Origin: Paenibacillus sp. FSL K6-1096
GTDB taxonomy: Bacteria > Bacillota > Bacilli > Paenibacillales > Paenibacillaceae
Assembly (NCBI RefSeq): GCF_037977055.1
Contig: NZ_CP150274.1
Span: 1,860,001-1,924,000 of the forward strand
Length of the DNA: 64,000 bases
Reading direction: 5' to 3'
Shown: piece after piece, positions 44,689-54,144 of the stretch
Numbering within the stretch: the stretch's first letter is position 1
Layout of the letters: the number at the start of each line of letters is the position of its first letter
Notes under the pieces: generated by a model
The model's input: the letters and a program-made list of their open reading frames with translations, nothing else
What the model was told of the DNA's origin: nothing
The model's database searches: none
Translations under genes and position numbers: made by a program

Positions 44689-46509
44689 TCATTGTCTCTC
44701 TAGGGCTAAAATTTCACTTGCTATTTGTGCTGCACGCAAAAAGTCACCGGATTTCTCCGCCTGAATCATCTCTTCACGCTTAAGCTCAATTTTGCGCTGC
44801 ATAGGATACTTCCGCACTTCACGAATATAATCGTCCAGAACCTGGGGACTCCAGTCCGGAGGGGTATCCATCATGGAGATGGCTGTTGCGGTCTTCTCCA
44901 GACGGTCATCCTGAAGCGATGACAGAAACCGGCTGATGCCGGGTGGTTTGCCTTGCGCATAATAAGCATATAGATAAGCGGCGATTGCCGCATGATCATC
45001 AATATTGAACTCTTCCCCGAGCCGTTCACCCACATAGGCTGCCGCTTCCGGGTCCTGAATCATCAGTGATAACAGACGCCGTTCCGCAACATGGTAAGCA
45101 GGCAGCAGTGTAGGTGTCTGCACTTGCCCTTTTTTATGCCTACCATTATTCCACCTTTTATCGTTATTATCCCCTTCGGGGTTGTTTTTTTGCATGGAGG
45201 CCCGAAGTAAATTACAATCCTGCTTCAGGCTGTCATAGGACAGCTCCAGTTCGGAGGAGATTTCACGCAGGTAGACCTCCCGCTCCGTCGAAGAATGGAG
45301 CCCGGCAATTACCTCCAGCGCCTCCTTGACATAGGCAATTTTGCCGTCTTCCTCTAGGAGTATATGGTTTTTTTTGAGATATATAAGCTTAAATTTGATG
45401 GATGACACTGCGGAGTCAATCACCTGTTCCCGGAACCGGTCCCCGCCATGCCGGGAGATGAATTCATCCGGGTCCATTCCGCTGGGAAGCAGCGCGACCT
45501 TAACACGCAGCCCGCTCTCTTCAAGCATAGGAATCGCCTTGCTCGCTGCGGCTTGTCCGGCCTTGTCCCCATCATAAGCAAGAACAATCTCATCCCCGAG
45601 GCTCTTCAGCAGTGCCACATGACTCTCGGTGAGCGATGTCCCCATCGTTGCTACCCCGTTATGCACACCTGCCTCCCAAGCCGAAATGACATCTCCGTAT
45701 CCTTCGAAAAGTACGATTTGCCGCGATTTGCGGATGGATGCTTTGGATTGGTGCAGATTGTACAGAATCCGGCTCTTGTTGAACAGCCGGCTCTCCGGGG
45801 AATTCAGATACTTCGGCTGCCCGTCCCCGAGAATACGTCCGGCGAAGGCAATCGTCTTGCCCATCCGGTTGGCAATCGGGAAGATCACCCGGCCGCGGAA
45901 GCGGTCCAGATAGCCCTTGCCTTCTCCCCTGGCAGACAGCAGCCCGCCCTTCTCCATCTCGGCGAGATCGAAGCTGCGCTTCTCCAGAAACTGCAGCAGC
46001 GTGTCCCAGCGGTCAGGTGCATAACCGATCTGGAACTGGTCAATCATTCTGTCGCTGAACCCCCGGCCTCTTAGATAATCCATGGCAGCAGTGCCGTATT
46101 CCGTGTTCTTCAGCAAGAAATGATAGAACTTCGCCGTTAATTCATACGCCTGAATCAGCCGGTCCCGCTCCGGGTCAGGTGGAGCAAGCGCCCCGCCTCT
46201 GCCCTCGGGAACCGGAATGTCACTCTCTTCCGCCATAATTCTGACTGCTTCGGGGAAGGATAATCCTTCGATTTCCATCCTGAATTTGATGGCATTTCCG
46301 CCCATACCGCAGCCAAAGCAATGAAAGACGCCCCGTTCCGGGGTGACGGTGAAGGAGGGGGATTTCTCCGAATGGAACGGGCAGAGACCCCACAGATATT
46401 TGCCCTGCTTGGACAAATGGACAACCTTACTGACGGTATCGACAATATCATGCCGCGCCAGTACGCTCTCAATGACCTCTTCGGGTACCCGGCCGTGTCC
46501 GCTAGCCAC
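44689..46509 (-). CDS. dnaG: DNA primase DnaG
   Basis: Synthesises RNA primers at the replication fork; 606 residues. Zinc domain CPFH...CFGC near 42-70, RNA-polymerase domain with LKNTEYGTAAMDYLRGRG near 130-150 and the TOPRIM fold (VLFEGYGDVISAWEAGV near 258, AYDGDKAGQAA near 308). The C-terminal helicase-binding part follows (from about 450). The start is taken as GTG at 46509 (five bases after AAGGTGG); an ATG at 46524 is possible but sits beside a poor site. Lies between the YaiI-family gene and sigA. Confidence 0.96.
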   Translation of the reverse strand: MASGHGRVPEEVIESVLARHDIVDTVSKVVHLSKQGKYLWGLCPFHSEKSPSFTVTPERGVFHCFGCGMGGNAIKFRMEIEGLSFPEAVRIMAEESDIPVPEGRGGALAPPDPERDRLIQAYELTAKFYHFLLKNTEYGTAAMDYLRGRGFSDRMIDQFQIGYAPDRWDTLLQFLEKRSFDLAEMEKGGLLSARGEGKGYLDRFRGRVIFPIANRMGKTIAFAGRILGDGQPKYLNSPESRLFNKSRILYNLHQSKASIRKSRQIVLFEGYGDVISAWEAGVHNGVATMGTSLTESHVALLKSLGDEIVLAYDGDKAGQAAASKAIPMLEESGLRVKVALLPSGMDPDEFISRHGGDRFREQVIDSAVSSIKFKLIYLKKNHILLEEDGKIAYVKEALEVIAGLHSSTEREVYLREISSELELSYDSLKQDCNLLRASMQKNNPEGDNNDKRWNNGRHKKGQVQTPTLLPAYHVAERRLLSLMIQDPEAAAYVGERLGEEFNIDDHAAIAAYLYAYYAQGKPPGISRFLSSLQDDRLEKTATAISMMDTPPDWSPQVLDDYIREVRKYPMQRKIELKREEMIQAEKSGDFLRAAQIASEILALERQ

Positions 46510-46548
46510 TTCAACCACCTTCATCTCTTAACAAATAAATATAATTCG

Positions 46549-47028
46549 CTATAGCTGGACATTCTCCTGCAAAATTGTTAAAAGTTTTGTCAGTTTATGT
46601 TGAAAAAGTTGTTTTTCCTGTGCGGTTATCGCTTTGGGCCCTTTGGAATAGTGACCGCGCCTGCGCTCAACCGCCCGCGCATGCCTGCCCTCCAGCATGA
46701 AATCCATGGTCGCATCCTCATATTCCTGCCCCCGGTTCGACAGCACCCGGCAGCGTTTGCCCAGTGCCAGCGCCGCAAGCCCGTAATCCTGCGTCACCAC
46801 GATATCCCCGGCAGTAATATGGTTGGCAATATACAGATCGGCGCTGTCTGCCCCGCGGTCCACCTGCACCACCGTGACACCTTCCTCGGCCTTCAGCACA
46901 TGATCGTAGGATGAGACCATCAGCACCGGCACGCCGAAGCTGCGGGCCGCAGCGGTAATCTCCGCCTTGACCGGGCAGGCATCGCCGTCAACGACAATTT
47001 TACCAAGCCAGGATGTTCCCACCAGCAA
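46549..47028 (-). CDS. UPF0178 (YaiI/YqxD) family protein
   Basis: Small cytoplasmic protein of about 159 residues with a PIN/NYN-like fold. Motifs IVVDGDACPVKAEI near 11-24, ADLYIANHITAGDIVVTQDYGLAALAL near 64-90, and DFMLEGRHARAVERRRGHYSKGPK near 108. The acidic residues of VDGDACP and VTQDYGLA suggest a nuclease-like site, but no activity is established. The start is uncertain: TTG at 47028 or GTG at 47022; neither has a strong ribosome site. yqxD-dnaG-sigA is the conserved Bacillus order. Confidence 0.88.
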   Translation of the reverse strand: MLVGTSWLGKIVVDGDACPVKAEITAAARSFGVPVLMVSSYDHVLKAEEGVTVVQVDRGADSADLYIANHITAGDIVVTQDYGLAALALGKRCRVLSNRGQEYEDATMDFMLEGRHARAVERRRGHYSKGPKAITAQEKQLFQHKLTKLLTILQENVQL

Positions 47029-47094
47029 TCACCAAATTCCTGTTAATATATATTACGCACCATGCTGCAAAAATCCTTCTTTGCAAAAGCATAA

Positions 47095-47137
47095 ATACGG
47101 AACGAATGTCAACTTACGCATTGGCACCGTTCCGTAT
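47095..47137 (-). terminator. Hairpin after glyS, possible weak terminator
   Basis: Perfect ten-base stem ATACGGAACG/CGTTCCGTAT with a 23-base loop, then only TTTATG on the minus strand. It is a stable hairpin but a poor U-tract. Confidence 0.45.
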
Positions 47138-47202
47138 ATTTATACCCTAAACACTCAATCTATACCACCCGGTTCACAAACAATACCAATAATCCGTCCT
47201 GC

Positions 47203-49284
47203 TTACCACACCAGCTTGCCGAAATCGGCGAACAGTCTGGAATCCGCATGGATACCGGCCAGCAGCGCCAGACGGCTGTTACGGATCGCCTCGTCCTCCG
47301 CCATGACCATGACCGAATCGAAGAATCCGGTGACGGCAGCTTCAAGTCCTGACAGAATCTGCAGTGCTTCGGCAGCATGTCTGGAAGCAAGGGCAGCGTG
47401 GTAAGGCTCATGTATACTCTGCCAGGTCTCGTACAGCTTCTGTTCCGCTTCTTCCTTCAGCAGGGAAGGTTCAATAACGGCACCCTCCGGAGCCTTGGCA
47501 GCCAGGTTGCTGACCCGGGTCAGCGAATCTACGGTTAGCTTGAAATCAGCCAGGTCAGTCACGGCATTCATCAAGGCCAGGCTTCTGGCAACGACATCAA
47601 CGATATCATCGAATCCTGCCGCCGTGGCCGCATCCACCACGTCATAACGGACATTGTTGTCGGATAACAGGCGTTTCACGCGCAGGCCGAAGAACTCGTA
47701 CAGACTTATACGCAGCTCAGGGGCAAAAGGTTTCTCCGGACGTGAGCTTTCATGAACCTCCAGTGCTGCGGCAAAAATCTCCTGCAGGCTGAGCTTCAGC
47801 TGATGCTCCAGCACAATCTGCACAATGCCCGCCGCCTGACGGCGCAGCGCATAAGGGTCCTGGGAGCCGGTTGGGATGATCCCGATGGAGAAGCAGCCCA
47901 CGATTGTATCGATTTTATCGGCAATGCTGACAACCAGACCTGCCTCGGTAGATGGAACGGCGTCTCCGGCGAAGCGCGGCTGGTAATGCTCGAAGATCGC
48001 TTTGGCTACCTGCTCCTCTTCCCCGGCCTTACGGGCATAATCCTCACCCATCGTGCCCTGCAGCTCAGGGAATTCGCCGACCATCTGGGTAACCAGGTCG
48101 AACTTGCAGATATCTGCCGTGCGGCTGACTTCTGCAGCAGCCTTGGCCGGCAGCTCCAGCTTCACAGCCAGACGGTCTGCGATGGCGCGGATACGGCGCA
48201 CTTTGTCGCCGACGCTGCCCAGCTCTTCATGGTAGACGATATTCTCCAGTTTGGCCAGTGCATCATTAATCTGCAGCTTCTGGTCTTCTTCATAGAAGAA
48301 TTTGGCATCCGACAAGCGGGCGCGCAATACCTTCTCGTTCCCCTTGGCGATAACGTCCAGCGATACTGCATTCCCGTTACGTACCGTAACGAAGAATGGC
48401 AGCAGCTTGCCGTCAGCACCGAATACCGGGAAGTACCGCTGATGCTCGCGCATGGAGGTAATCAGCACATCCTGGGGAATATTCAGGAATGCCGGATCGA
48501 AGGTGCCGAACAGGACCGTAGGCGTCTCAACCAGGAACAGGACCTCTTCCAGCAGATCCTCCTTAATCGCAATCTTCCAGCTTTTCTCTTCGGCCAGCTT
48601 ATGAATTCCGCTGAGAATCAGCTCTTCGCGCTCCTTCACATCTGCCAGTACATGCTGGCTGCGCAGCGCTTCAACGTACTGCGCAGGCTCCGTAATAACA
48701 GCTTCTTCTCCCAGGAAGCGGTGGCCGCGGCTCACATTGCCCGCCTTGACTCCGGCTATTTCCAGATCAATGATCTCCTGGCCGAACAGGGCCACCATCC
48801 AGCGGATCGGACGGACGAATTTGAAATCATATGCGCCCCAGCGCATATTCTTCGGGAACGTCATGGCATGGACAATGCCGGCAAGACCTTCAGAGAGCAG
48901 GGAAGCCGTCTCGGTTCCGGTGCTGTTCTTGGTTACATAGATATACTCTACCCCGGCCAGTTCCTTGAAGGTGAATTGCTCCGGCTCCACGCCCTGGCTG
49001 CGGGCGAAGCCCAGTGCCGCCTTGCTCCAGTTGCCTTCAGCATCCAGAGCGATTTTGCGGGACGGGCCTTTGACTTCCTCACTAACATCCTCCTGGCGTT
49101 CAGCGGCATCCTTCACCAGCACGGCCAGGCGGCGCGGTGTGGCATAAGCGCTGACGCCGCTATGACTGATGCGTGAAGCATCCAGCCATTTCACCGTTTT
49201 GTCCTGCAGCTGCTCCATAGCCGCACGGATGAAGCGTGCAGGGATTTCTTCCAGACCGATCTCGAACAGAATATCTTTAGACAA
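47203..49284 (-). CDS. glyS: Glycyl-tRNA synthetase beta subunit
   Basis: Beta chain of the bacterial tetrameric glycyl-tRNA synthetase, 693 residues. It begins [18 protein letters not shown], contains [19 protein letters not shown] near 143-161 and [24 protein letters not shown] near 290, an HD-like central part ([21 protein letters not shown] near 390-410) and a C-terminal anticodon-binding domain. TTG at 49284 is the chosen start: AAGG lies eight bases upstream and the product then starts like other GlyS; it overlaps the glyQ stop. Cotranscribed with glyQ under the T-box. Confidence 0.96.
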   Translation of the reverse strand: MSKDILFEIGLEEIPARFIRAAMEQLQDKTVKWLDASRISHSGVSAYATPRRLAVLVKDAAERQEDVSEEVKGPSRKIALDAEGNWSKAALGFARSQGVEPEQFTFKELAGVEYIYVTKNSTGTETASLLSEGLAGIVHAMTFPKNMRWGAYDFKFVRPIRWMVALFGQEIIDLEIAGVKAGNVSRGHRFLGEEAVITEPAQYVEALRSQHVLADVKEREELILSGIHKLAEEKSWKIAIKEDLLEEVLFLVETPTVLFGTFDPAFLNIPQDVLITSMREHQRYFPVFGADGKLLPFFVTVRNGNAVSLDVIAKGNEKVLRARLSDAKFFYEEDQKLQINDALAKLENIVYHEELGSVGDKVRRIRAIADRLAVKLELPAKAAAEVSRTADICKFDLVTQMVGEFPELQGTMGEDYARKAGEEEQVAKAIFEHYQPRFAGDAVPSTEAGLVVSIADKIDTIVGCFSIGIIPTGSQDPYALRRQAAGIVQIVLEHQLKLSLQEIFAAALEVHESSRPEKPFAPELRISLYEFFGLRVKRLLSDNNVRYDVVDAATAAGFDDIVDVVARSLALMNAVTDLADFKLTVDSLTRVSNLAAKAPEGAVIEPSLLKEEAEQKLYETWQSIHEPYHAALASRHAAEALQILSGLEAAVTGFFDSVMVMAEDEAIRNSRLALLAGIHADSRLFADFGKLVW

Positions 49285-50164
49285 GGTCAGCACCTTCTTT
49301 CTTCAGCAGCGGGAAGCCCAGCTTCTCGCGTTCCTCCAGATATGTCGCCGCTACGCTGCGGGCCAGATTGCGGACTCTTGTAATGAAGCCTGTGCGTTCG
49401 GTTACGCTGATCGCTCCGCGCGCATCCAGCAGGTTGAAGGTATGCGAGCATTTCAGCACATAATCGTAGGCCGGGAAGACGAGATGCTTCTCCATCGCTC
49501 TGCGGGCTTCCTCTTCATAGGTGTTGAACAGGCTGAACAGCATTTTGACATCGGAGACTTCAAAAGTATACGTAGAGTGCTCAACCTCCGGCTGATGGAA
49601 CACATCCCCGTAAGTCATTCCGTCTACCCACTCCAGGTCGAATACATTCTCCTTCTCCTGAATGTAGGACGCCAGACGCTCCATTCCGTACGTAATCTCC
49701 ACAGCCACCGGACTGGTTTCGATTCCGCCAACTTGCTGGAAGTAGGTAAATTGCGTAATTTCCATTCCGTCCAGCCAGACCTCCCAGCCGAGACCGGCGC
49801 AGCCCAGGGACGGATTCTCCCAGTTATCTTCGACAAACCGCACATCATGCAGCAGAGGGTCTACACCTAGTGCCTTCAGACTGTCCAGGTAGAGCTCCTG
49901 AATGTTGTCCGGGGAAGGCTTGATAATGACCTGGAACTGGTGGTGCTGGTACAAGCGGTTCGGGTTCTCCCCGTAACGGCCGTCCGACGGGCGGCGGGAA
50001 GGCTCAACATAAGCAACCTTCCACGGCTCAGGGCCCAGGGAACGCAAAAATGTCATCGGATTCATTGTTCCCGCCCCTTTCTCCGTATCATACGGCTGGA
50101 CGAGAATGCAGTTCTGGGCGGCCCAGAATTGCTGCAGCGTCAGAATCATCTGCTGAAAGTTCAT
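49277..50164 (-). CDS. glyQ: Glycyl-tRNA synthetase alpha subunit
   Basis: Catalytic chain of the class II glycyl-tRNA synthetase, 295 residues. It starts [19 protein letters not shown] and has [20 protein letters not shown] (motif 1 region), [20 protein letters not shown] near 55-75 (motif 2) and the [21 protein letters not shown] motif 3 region near 255-272 ([13 protein letters not shown]). AAGGAG is nine bases from the ATG at 50164. The 140 bases upstream lead into a T-box terminator, so expression should rise when tRNA-Gly is uncharged. Confidence 0.97.
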   Translation of the reverse strand: MNFQQMILTLQQFWAAQNCILVQPYDTEKGAGTMNPMTFLRSLGPEPWKVAYVEPSRRPSDGRYGENPNRLYQHHQFQVIIKPSPDNIQELYLDSLKALGVDPLLHDVRFVEDNWENPSLGCAGLGWEVWLDGMEITQFTYFQQVGGIETSPVAVEITYGMERLASYIQEKENVFDLEWVDGMTYGDVFHQPEVEHSTYTFEVSDVKMLFSLFNTYEEEARRAMEKHLVFPAYDYVLKCSHTFNLLDARGAISVTERTGFITRVRNLARSVAATYLEEREKLGFPLLKKEGADLV

Positions 50165-50306
50165 AACTACCGTCTCCTTCGCTATACAAGTGTGTACTGC
50201 CTCTTGCCCTGTGACTGACGCTTGCTGCTGCGCGATGGAGGCGGTACAGGCTTCTATGTCGCAGCGGCAGACTGTGGAATCCGTTCCAAAGTCTCCGCCG
50301 CAGATC

Positions 50307-50578
50307 AAAAAGCTCCCGCCCCCATGCCTGATATACAGACATAGGGACGAGAGCTTAACTTATCTTCTCCCGCGGTTCCACCCTACTTGATTACGCTACG
50401 CGAAATCCACTTTTCATTCTGCCGCTTCCGTACTCCCGGGCGCCCTGTTCATGAACGTTGTCCCGCCAGGCTTCCACTCTCCCCGGCTCGCTGCTGCGAC
50501 AATACTGTCCACTACTTTCCCGATCACTGCACGCTCTCCATTAACTGGAGTCAAGCGCGGCACTGTATTTAAGAAACT
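50307..50578 (-). promoter_or_regulatory. T-box riboswitch controlling glyQS
   Basis: Leader RNA of about 270 bases. The T-box core AGGGTGGAACCGCG lies at 50384-50371. It is followed by a terminator: AGCTCTCGTCCC (50355-50344) pairs with GGGGCGGGAGCT (50322-50311), then TTTT. The 5' part forms a long Stem I with an AGTA loop (GGAAAGTAGTGG). A GGC triplet at 50423-50421 on the 3' side of Stem I is the likely glycine specifier. Uncharged tRNA-Gly would stabilise the antiterminator and let transcription reach glyQ. Confidence 0.93.
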
Positions 50579-50584
50579 GAACTT

Positions 50585-50613
50585 ATAGTAACGGATATTT
50601 CGCGTTTCGTCAA
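50585..50613 (-). promoter_or_regulatory. Promoter of the glyQS T-box leader
   Basis: TTGACG (50613-50608), 17-bp spacer, TACTAT (50590-50585). The -35 box overlaps the recO stop codon. Confidence 0.8.
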
Positions 50614-51365
50614 ATATTGTATTTATCCAGCTGGTCCAGAAAGCTCTGCGACTTCAGCTTTAGCCCAAGCTGGAAATCCATGAATGCCCGCATAATCTTC
50701 TTCAGCTCGGCCCGGGTCTCCGGCTTCACATCCACATTGCCCAGTCTGGTCAGGTCAAGTCTGGCAAACACCCGCAGCAGCTTCAGAGCCCGCGGCGAGA
50801 TCTCCATCGCCGGCGGATCATTGTGCCGGCAGCTGCGGCATAACACGCCGCCAAGACGGGGACTGATCCGCAGCTCTTCATCCGGCTTGTCCTGGCCGCA
50901 GGCAATGCAGCTATCCAACTGCGGCCCGTATCCCGCCGCCTGAAGCACCTTCATCTCGAATACATTCAGAATAATTCCGGGTTCCTTGTCTTCTTCCAGT
51001 GCATTCAGGCAGGCGTTGAGCTGGCGGAACCAGAAGCTGCCCGTCTCTTCATCATGCAGCACCCGGTCGAGCAGCTCGCAGGCATAGGAGGCATACGCCG
51101 CCTTGACCAGATCCTCCCGCAGCCCATGATGGGATTTCGTAATCTCTCCGGCATTCAGTGTTCCCAGTCCCCCGTTGTTGCGGAAGAACACGAATTCTCC
51201 GGTTGTGAACAGCTGGATCAGAGCAGCATGGCGGCTCTTGACCTTCTTGGCGCCCCGGACCAGAACTCCTACTTTGCCCGCGTTCTCGGTGCAAAGCGTA
51301 ATAATGGCGTTCCCTTCACCGTAATCCATGCTGCGGATGACGATCCCTTCCACCCTGTATAACAT
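50610..51365 (-). CDS. recO: DNA repair protein RecO
   Basis: Recombination mediator that helps load RecA onto SSB-coated DNA, 251 residues. N-terminal OB fold (MLYRVEGIVIRSMDYGEGNAIITL), a helical domain (AYASYACELLDRVL near 80), and a four-cysteine zinc site CIACG...CRSC near 150-180 that is present in Gram-positive RecO. The start at 51365 follows GGGGGAAG. It lies just downstream of yqzL and era, as in B. subtilis. Confidence 0.95.
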   Translation of the reverse strand: MLYRVEGIVIRSMDYGEGNAIITLCTENAGKVGVLVRGAKKVKSRHAALIQLFTTGEFVFFRNNGGLGTLNAGEITKSHHGLREDLVKAAYASYACELLDRVLHDEETGSFWFRQLNACLNALEEDKEPGIILNVFEMKVLQAAGYGPQLDSCIACGQDKPDEELRISPRLGGVLCRSCRHNDPPAMEISPRALKLLRVFARLDLTRLGNVDVKPETRAELKKIMRAFMDFQLGLKLKSQSFLDQLDKYNI

Positions 51366-51401
51366 GCCTCTTCCCCCAACCACTCGGCAAGCAACCAGTC
51401 C

Positions 51402-51545
51402 TTATTGGGCTTCTTCATCAATAGCCATCTCTTCCTCCGCCGGCAGCGGACTGCTGTTCTCCGGCGAATCCCCGGCTTCCCTGTACAGCAAATACGCATC
51501 GAGATCCCCAGTCATTGCAAAATACTTCCACGAAAAATTCCGCAT
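51402..51545 (-). CDS. yqzL: YqzL family small protein
   Basis: A 47-residue protein beginning MRNFSWKYFAMTGDLDAYLLY and ending in an acidic tail (AEEEMAIDEEAQ). The WKYFAMTGDLDAYLLYRE segment is that of YqzL, a tiny conserved protein encoded between era and recO in Bacillales; function unknown. GAGAGG lies ten bases before the ATG at 51545, and the stop is 36 bases before the recO start. Too short for many gene finders. Confidence 0.85.
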   Translation of the reverse strand: MRNFSWKYFAMTGDLDAYLLYREAGDSPENSSPLPAEEEMAIDEEAQ

Positions 51546-51652
51546 TCGTATTCATCCTCTCTTCGGAAACACGATGTCTCTTCAAAAATAGGATGTGCGA
51601 TGCTGAGGGATCTATCCGTGCAATTCCTGCCAGCGATGCCGCATTCCGAGTC

Positions 51653-52546
51653 TTATTGATCCTTGTGGAAGCCCAAATCCCGCAGCACGCGTTCCTGGTT
51701 GCGCCAGTCTTTTTTCACCTTTACCCATAGCTCCAGGAAAATCTTCGAGCCCAGCAGATTCTCAATGTCCGTCCGCGCCCGGCGTCCGACCTCTTTCAGC
51801 ATGGCTCCCTGCTTGCCGATAATAATCCCCTTCTGGGAATCACGTTCTACAAAGATCACCGCCGAAATATGCACTACCCCGTTAGTCTCGACCTTCATAT
51901 CCTCAATCGCCACCGCAATGGAATGCGGCACCTCTTCGCGGGTCAGATGCAGAATCTTCTCGCGGATCAGCTCGGCACAGACGAATTGCTCCGGGTGGTC
52001 GGTAATCTGGTCATCCGGGTAATACTGCGGCCCTTCCGGCAGATACTTCTGCACCTGCTCCAGCAGCGTATTGACATTGTTGCCCAGCTTGGCGGAGATC
52101 GGTACGATCTCGGCAAACTCGTGCAGCTTATTGTATTCCGTAATCATCGGCAGCAGTTCATCCAGCTCAATCTTGTCAATCTTGTTCATAACCAGAATCA
52201 CCGGAGTCTCGATGGAATTCAGCTGCTCGGCAATAAAGCGGTCGCCGCCGCCCATCCCCTCAGAGGCATCCACCAGGAACAGCACCGCCTCCACTTCATG
52301 GAGTGTGCTCATCGCCGTCTGGTTCATGTAGTCGCCCAGCTTGGACTGTCTTTTATGAATACCCGGGGTGTCCAGGAATACAATCTGTGAATTGTTCGCC
52401 GTATATACCCCGTGAATTTTGTTGCGGGTGGTCTGCGGCTTGTCCGACATAATGGCGATCTTCTGGCCGATTACCTGGTTCATCAGTGTTGATTTGCCTA
52501 CGTTCGGTCTGCCGATGATGGCGACAAACCCTGATTTGAATTTCAT
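51653..52546 (-). CDS. era: Ribosome-assembly GTPase Era
   Basis: GTPase of 297 residues that binds the 3' end of 16S rRNA during 30S assembly. G1 GRPNVGKST near 12, G2 TTRNKIHG near 38, G3 DTPGIH near 57, G4 NKID near 122, G5 SAK, and a C-terminal KH domain ([25 protein letters not shown] near 227-251). AAGGAAG supports the start at 52546. In B. subtilis cdd and era are adjacent; here 1.1 kb of repeats lies between them. Confidence 0.97.
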   Translation of the reverse strand: MKFKSGFVAIIGRPNVGKSTLMNQVIGQKIAIMSDKPQTTRNKIHGVYTANNSQIVFLDTPGIHKRQSKLGDYMNQTAMSTLHEVEAVLFLVDASEGMGGGDRFIAEQLNSIETPVILVMNKIDKIELDELLPMITEYNKLHEFAEIVPISAKLGNNVNTLLEQVQKYLPEGPQYYPDDQITDHPEQFVCAELIREKILHLTREEVPHSIAVAIEDMKVETNGVVHISAVIFVERDSQKGIIIGKQGAMLKEVGRRARTDIENLLGSKIFLELWVKVKKDWRNQERVLRDLGFHKDQ

Positions 52547-52780
52547 ATGATCTTCCTTCCCTACTACGTGGTTAAAATCGTCCATGGCGTTTTAGATGAA
52601 TCTGGTTTAAAAGCTTTAAAGCTTAAAGCGTCAATCTCAAAACGGCAATTCTAAAGCGTTCGATCCTAAAGCGTTCGATCCCCCTAAATCCCCCTTCGCC
52701 AAGGGGGACCCCAAGGGCCCCGGCCCTCTGGACACCCGGAAGTAGCGTGGGCGCAGCGTTTGGCGCGGGAAGCGGCTTGT

Positions 52781-52830
52781 AGAGCATGAGCGCTTGCCGT
52801 TCCCTGCGGGAACACGCTTGACTGTGGCGC
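52781..52830. repeat. REP-like unit, copy 1 (partial)
   Basis: Contains GAGCATGAGCGCTTGCC and the palindrome GTTCCCTGCGGGAAC (52799-52813), then ACGCTTGACTGTGGCGC. The 5' third of the unit is degenerate compared with copies 2 and 3. Confidence 0.75.
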
Positions 52831-52847
52831 TTGGGATTGGCGGTGGG

Positions 52848-52928
52848 CTGGCGTTTCACGCGGCGCAGGAACTTTTGGAGCATGAAGCGCTTGCTGTTCC
52901 CTGCGGGAACACGCTTGACTGCCGCGCA
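52848..52928. repeat. REP-like unit, copy 2
   Basis: About 80 bp: CTGGCGTTTCACGCGGCGCA, GGAGCATGAAGCGCTTGC, palindrome GTTCCCTGCGGGAAC (52896-52910), ACGCTTGACTG. Nearly identical to copy 3 at 53179. Confidence 0.8.
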
Positions 52929-52978
52929 TAAGAGACGGGTTACTTTAACAACTAACTACTTTAACAACTAACTACTAG

Positions 52979-53167
52979 CTTAATTGTATTTTGTACACTT
53001 ATTCTGCTCCAAATCAGCGGTTTTGACGGCTTAGTTGTAAATCATACATCTATTTTCCTCATCAAAGTTACTTTGGGCGATATCCGATGAATGTAGTTGT
53101 ACAATTTACAATTAAATCTACTTTTGGCGGGAATATTGGAAAGTTAGTTGTACAATTTACAGTTAAC
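52979..53167. repeat. Dyad set A: four palindromes spaced 51-62-51 bp
   Basis: Imperfect palindromes of the form TCTAnTGTA-N5-TACAnTAGA begin (TTGTA) at 52984, 53035, 53097 and 53148. The best copies here are the third and fourth (GTTGTACAATTTACA). The DNA between dyads is not conserved. The spacing repeats exactly in set B. Confidence 0.75.
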
Positions 53168-53178
53168 TTTGGAGTATA

Positions 53179-53259
53179 GCTGGCGTTTCACGCGGCGCAG
53201 GGACTTTGGAGCATGAGCGCTTATCGTTCCCTGCGGGAACATGCTTGACTGTGGTGCGG
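53179..53259. repeat. REP-like unit, copy 3
   Basis: CTGGCGTTTCACGCGGCGCA, GGAGCATGAGCGCTTATC, palindrome GTTCCCTGCGGGAAC (53226-53240), ATGCTTGACTGTGGTGCG. It sits between the two dyad sets, after set A. Confidence 0.8.
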
Positions 53260-53338
53260 ATTATTAGTTGGAAACCCGAGCACTCGCCTGACCCATTGTT
53301 CCTGCATCTACATCCCATTCGCACCTGCATGCCCGTGC

Positions 53339-53404
53339 ACCAGCACTAGCTCCAGCACCAGCACCAGCACTAGCTCCAGCTCCAGCTCCAGCTCCAGCTC
53401 CAGG
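53339..53404. repeat. Hexanucleotide tract (CTCCAG/CACCAG)n
   Basis: About eleven imperfect hexamers, the last five being exact CTCCAG repeats. On the minus strand one frame reads Ala-Gly/Ser repeats. Slippage-prone simple sequence; no function evident. Confidence 0.85.
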
Positions 53405-53592
53405 CTCAATTGTATTTTGTACAGCAGAATCAGCAAATCCAGGGTTTTTTAGCGGTTCTATTGTATTTTGTACAGTAGATTTGATGCAAACAGGGCATAA
53501 GCAGGGTGATTTCAAATTTCTAATGCACGAAATACAACAGAACCTGTCTTGGACCCTTTCGCGGCACAATCTATTGTACGTTATACAGTAGA
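53404..53592. repeat. Dyad set B: four palindromes spaced 51-62-51 bp
   Basis: Dyads begin at 53410, 53461, 53523 (degenerate: ATGCACGAAATACAACAGA) and 53574. The last, TCTATTGTACGTTATACAG followed by TAGA, is the cleanest. Same consensus and same 51-62-51 spacing as set A, 426 bp away. Confidence 0.75.
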
Positions 53593-53647
53593 GTGTCCAA
53601 CAGCAGCAATATGTTGCGGTCCTTATACCAGTACCAACCTGCTGCCG

Positions 53648-54082
<435 letters not shown>

Positions 54083-54144
54083 TTAAAGATGACGGAGCGC
54101 ACAAAGCGGGTCCGCCTCTTCTACAAGCTGAAGTTGTAAACTGA

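Larger units (their letters stand above)
52547..53647. other. 1.1-kb non-coding, repeat-filled region between cdd and era
   Basis: No credible gene. Going upward it holds: two 15-bp tandem copies of CTAAAGCGTTCGATC (52651-52680), a CCCCCTT/AAGGGGG hairpin (about 52692-52709), three copies of a REP-like unit, a 16-bp tandem TACTTTAACAACTAAC (52941-52972), a first set of four dyads, a (CTCCAG/CACCAG)n tract and a second set of four dyads. The era promoter must also be here. The region is absent in the B. subtilis counterpart. Confidence 0.8.

Noticed and set aside
47752..49176. Plus-strand frame of 474 codons opposite glyS
   Set aside because: Antisense shadow of a certain gene; no start signal and no family features.
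53264..53569. Minus-strand frame of 101 codons with Ala-Gly repeats
   Set aside because: It is produced by the CTCCAG tract and overlaps the dyad set; there is no ribosome site and no family resemblance.
52979..53592. CRISPR-like array at the cdd-era gap
   Set aside because: The conserved part is a short degenerate palindrome at two alternating distances with other repeat families between; this is not a CRISPR pattern.
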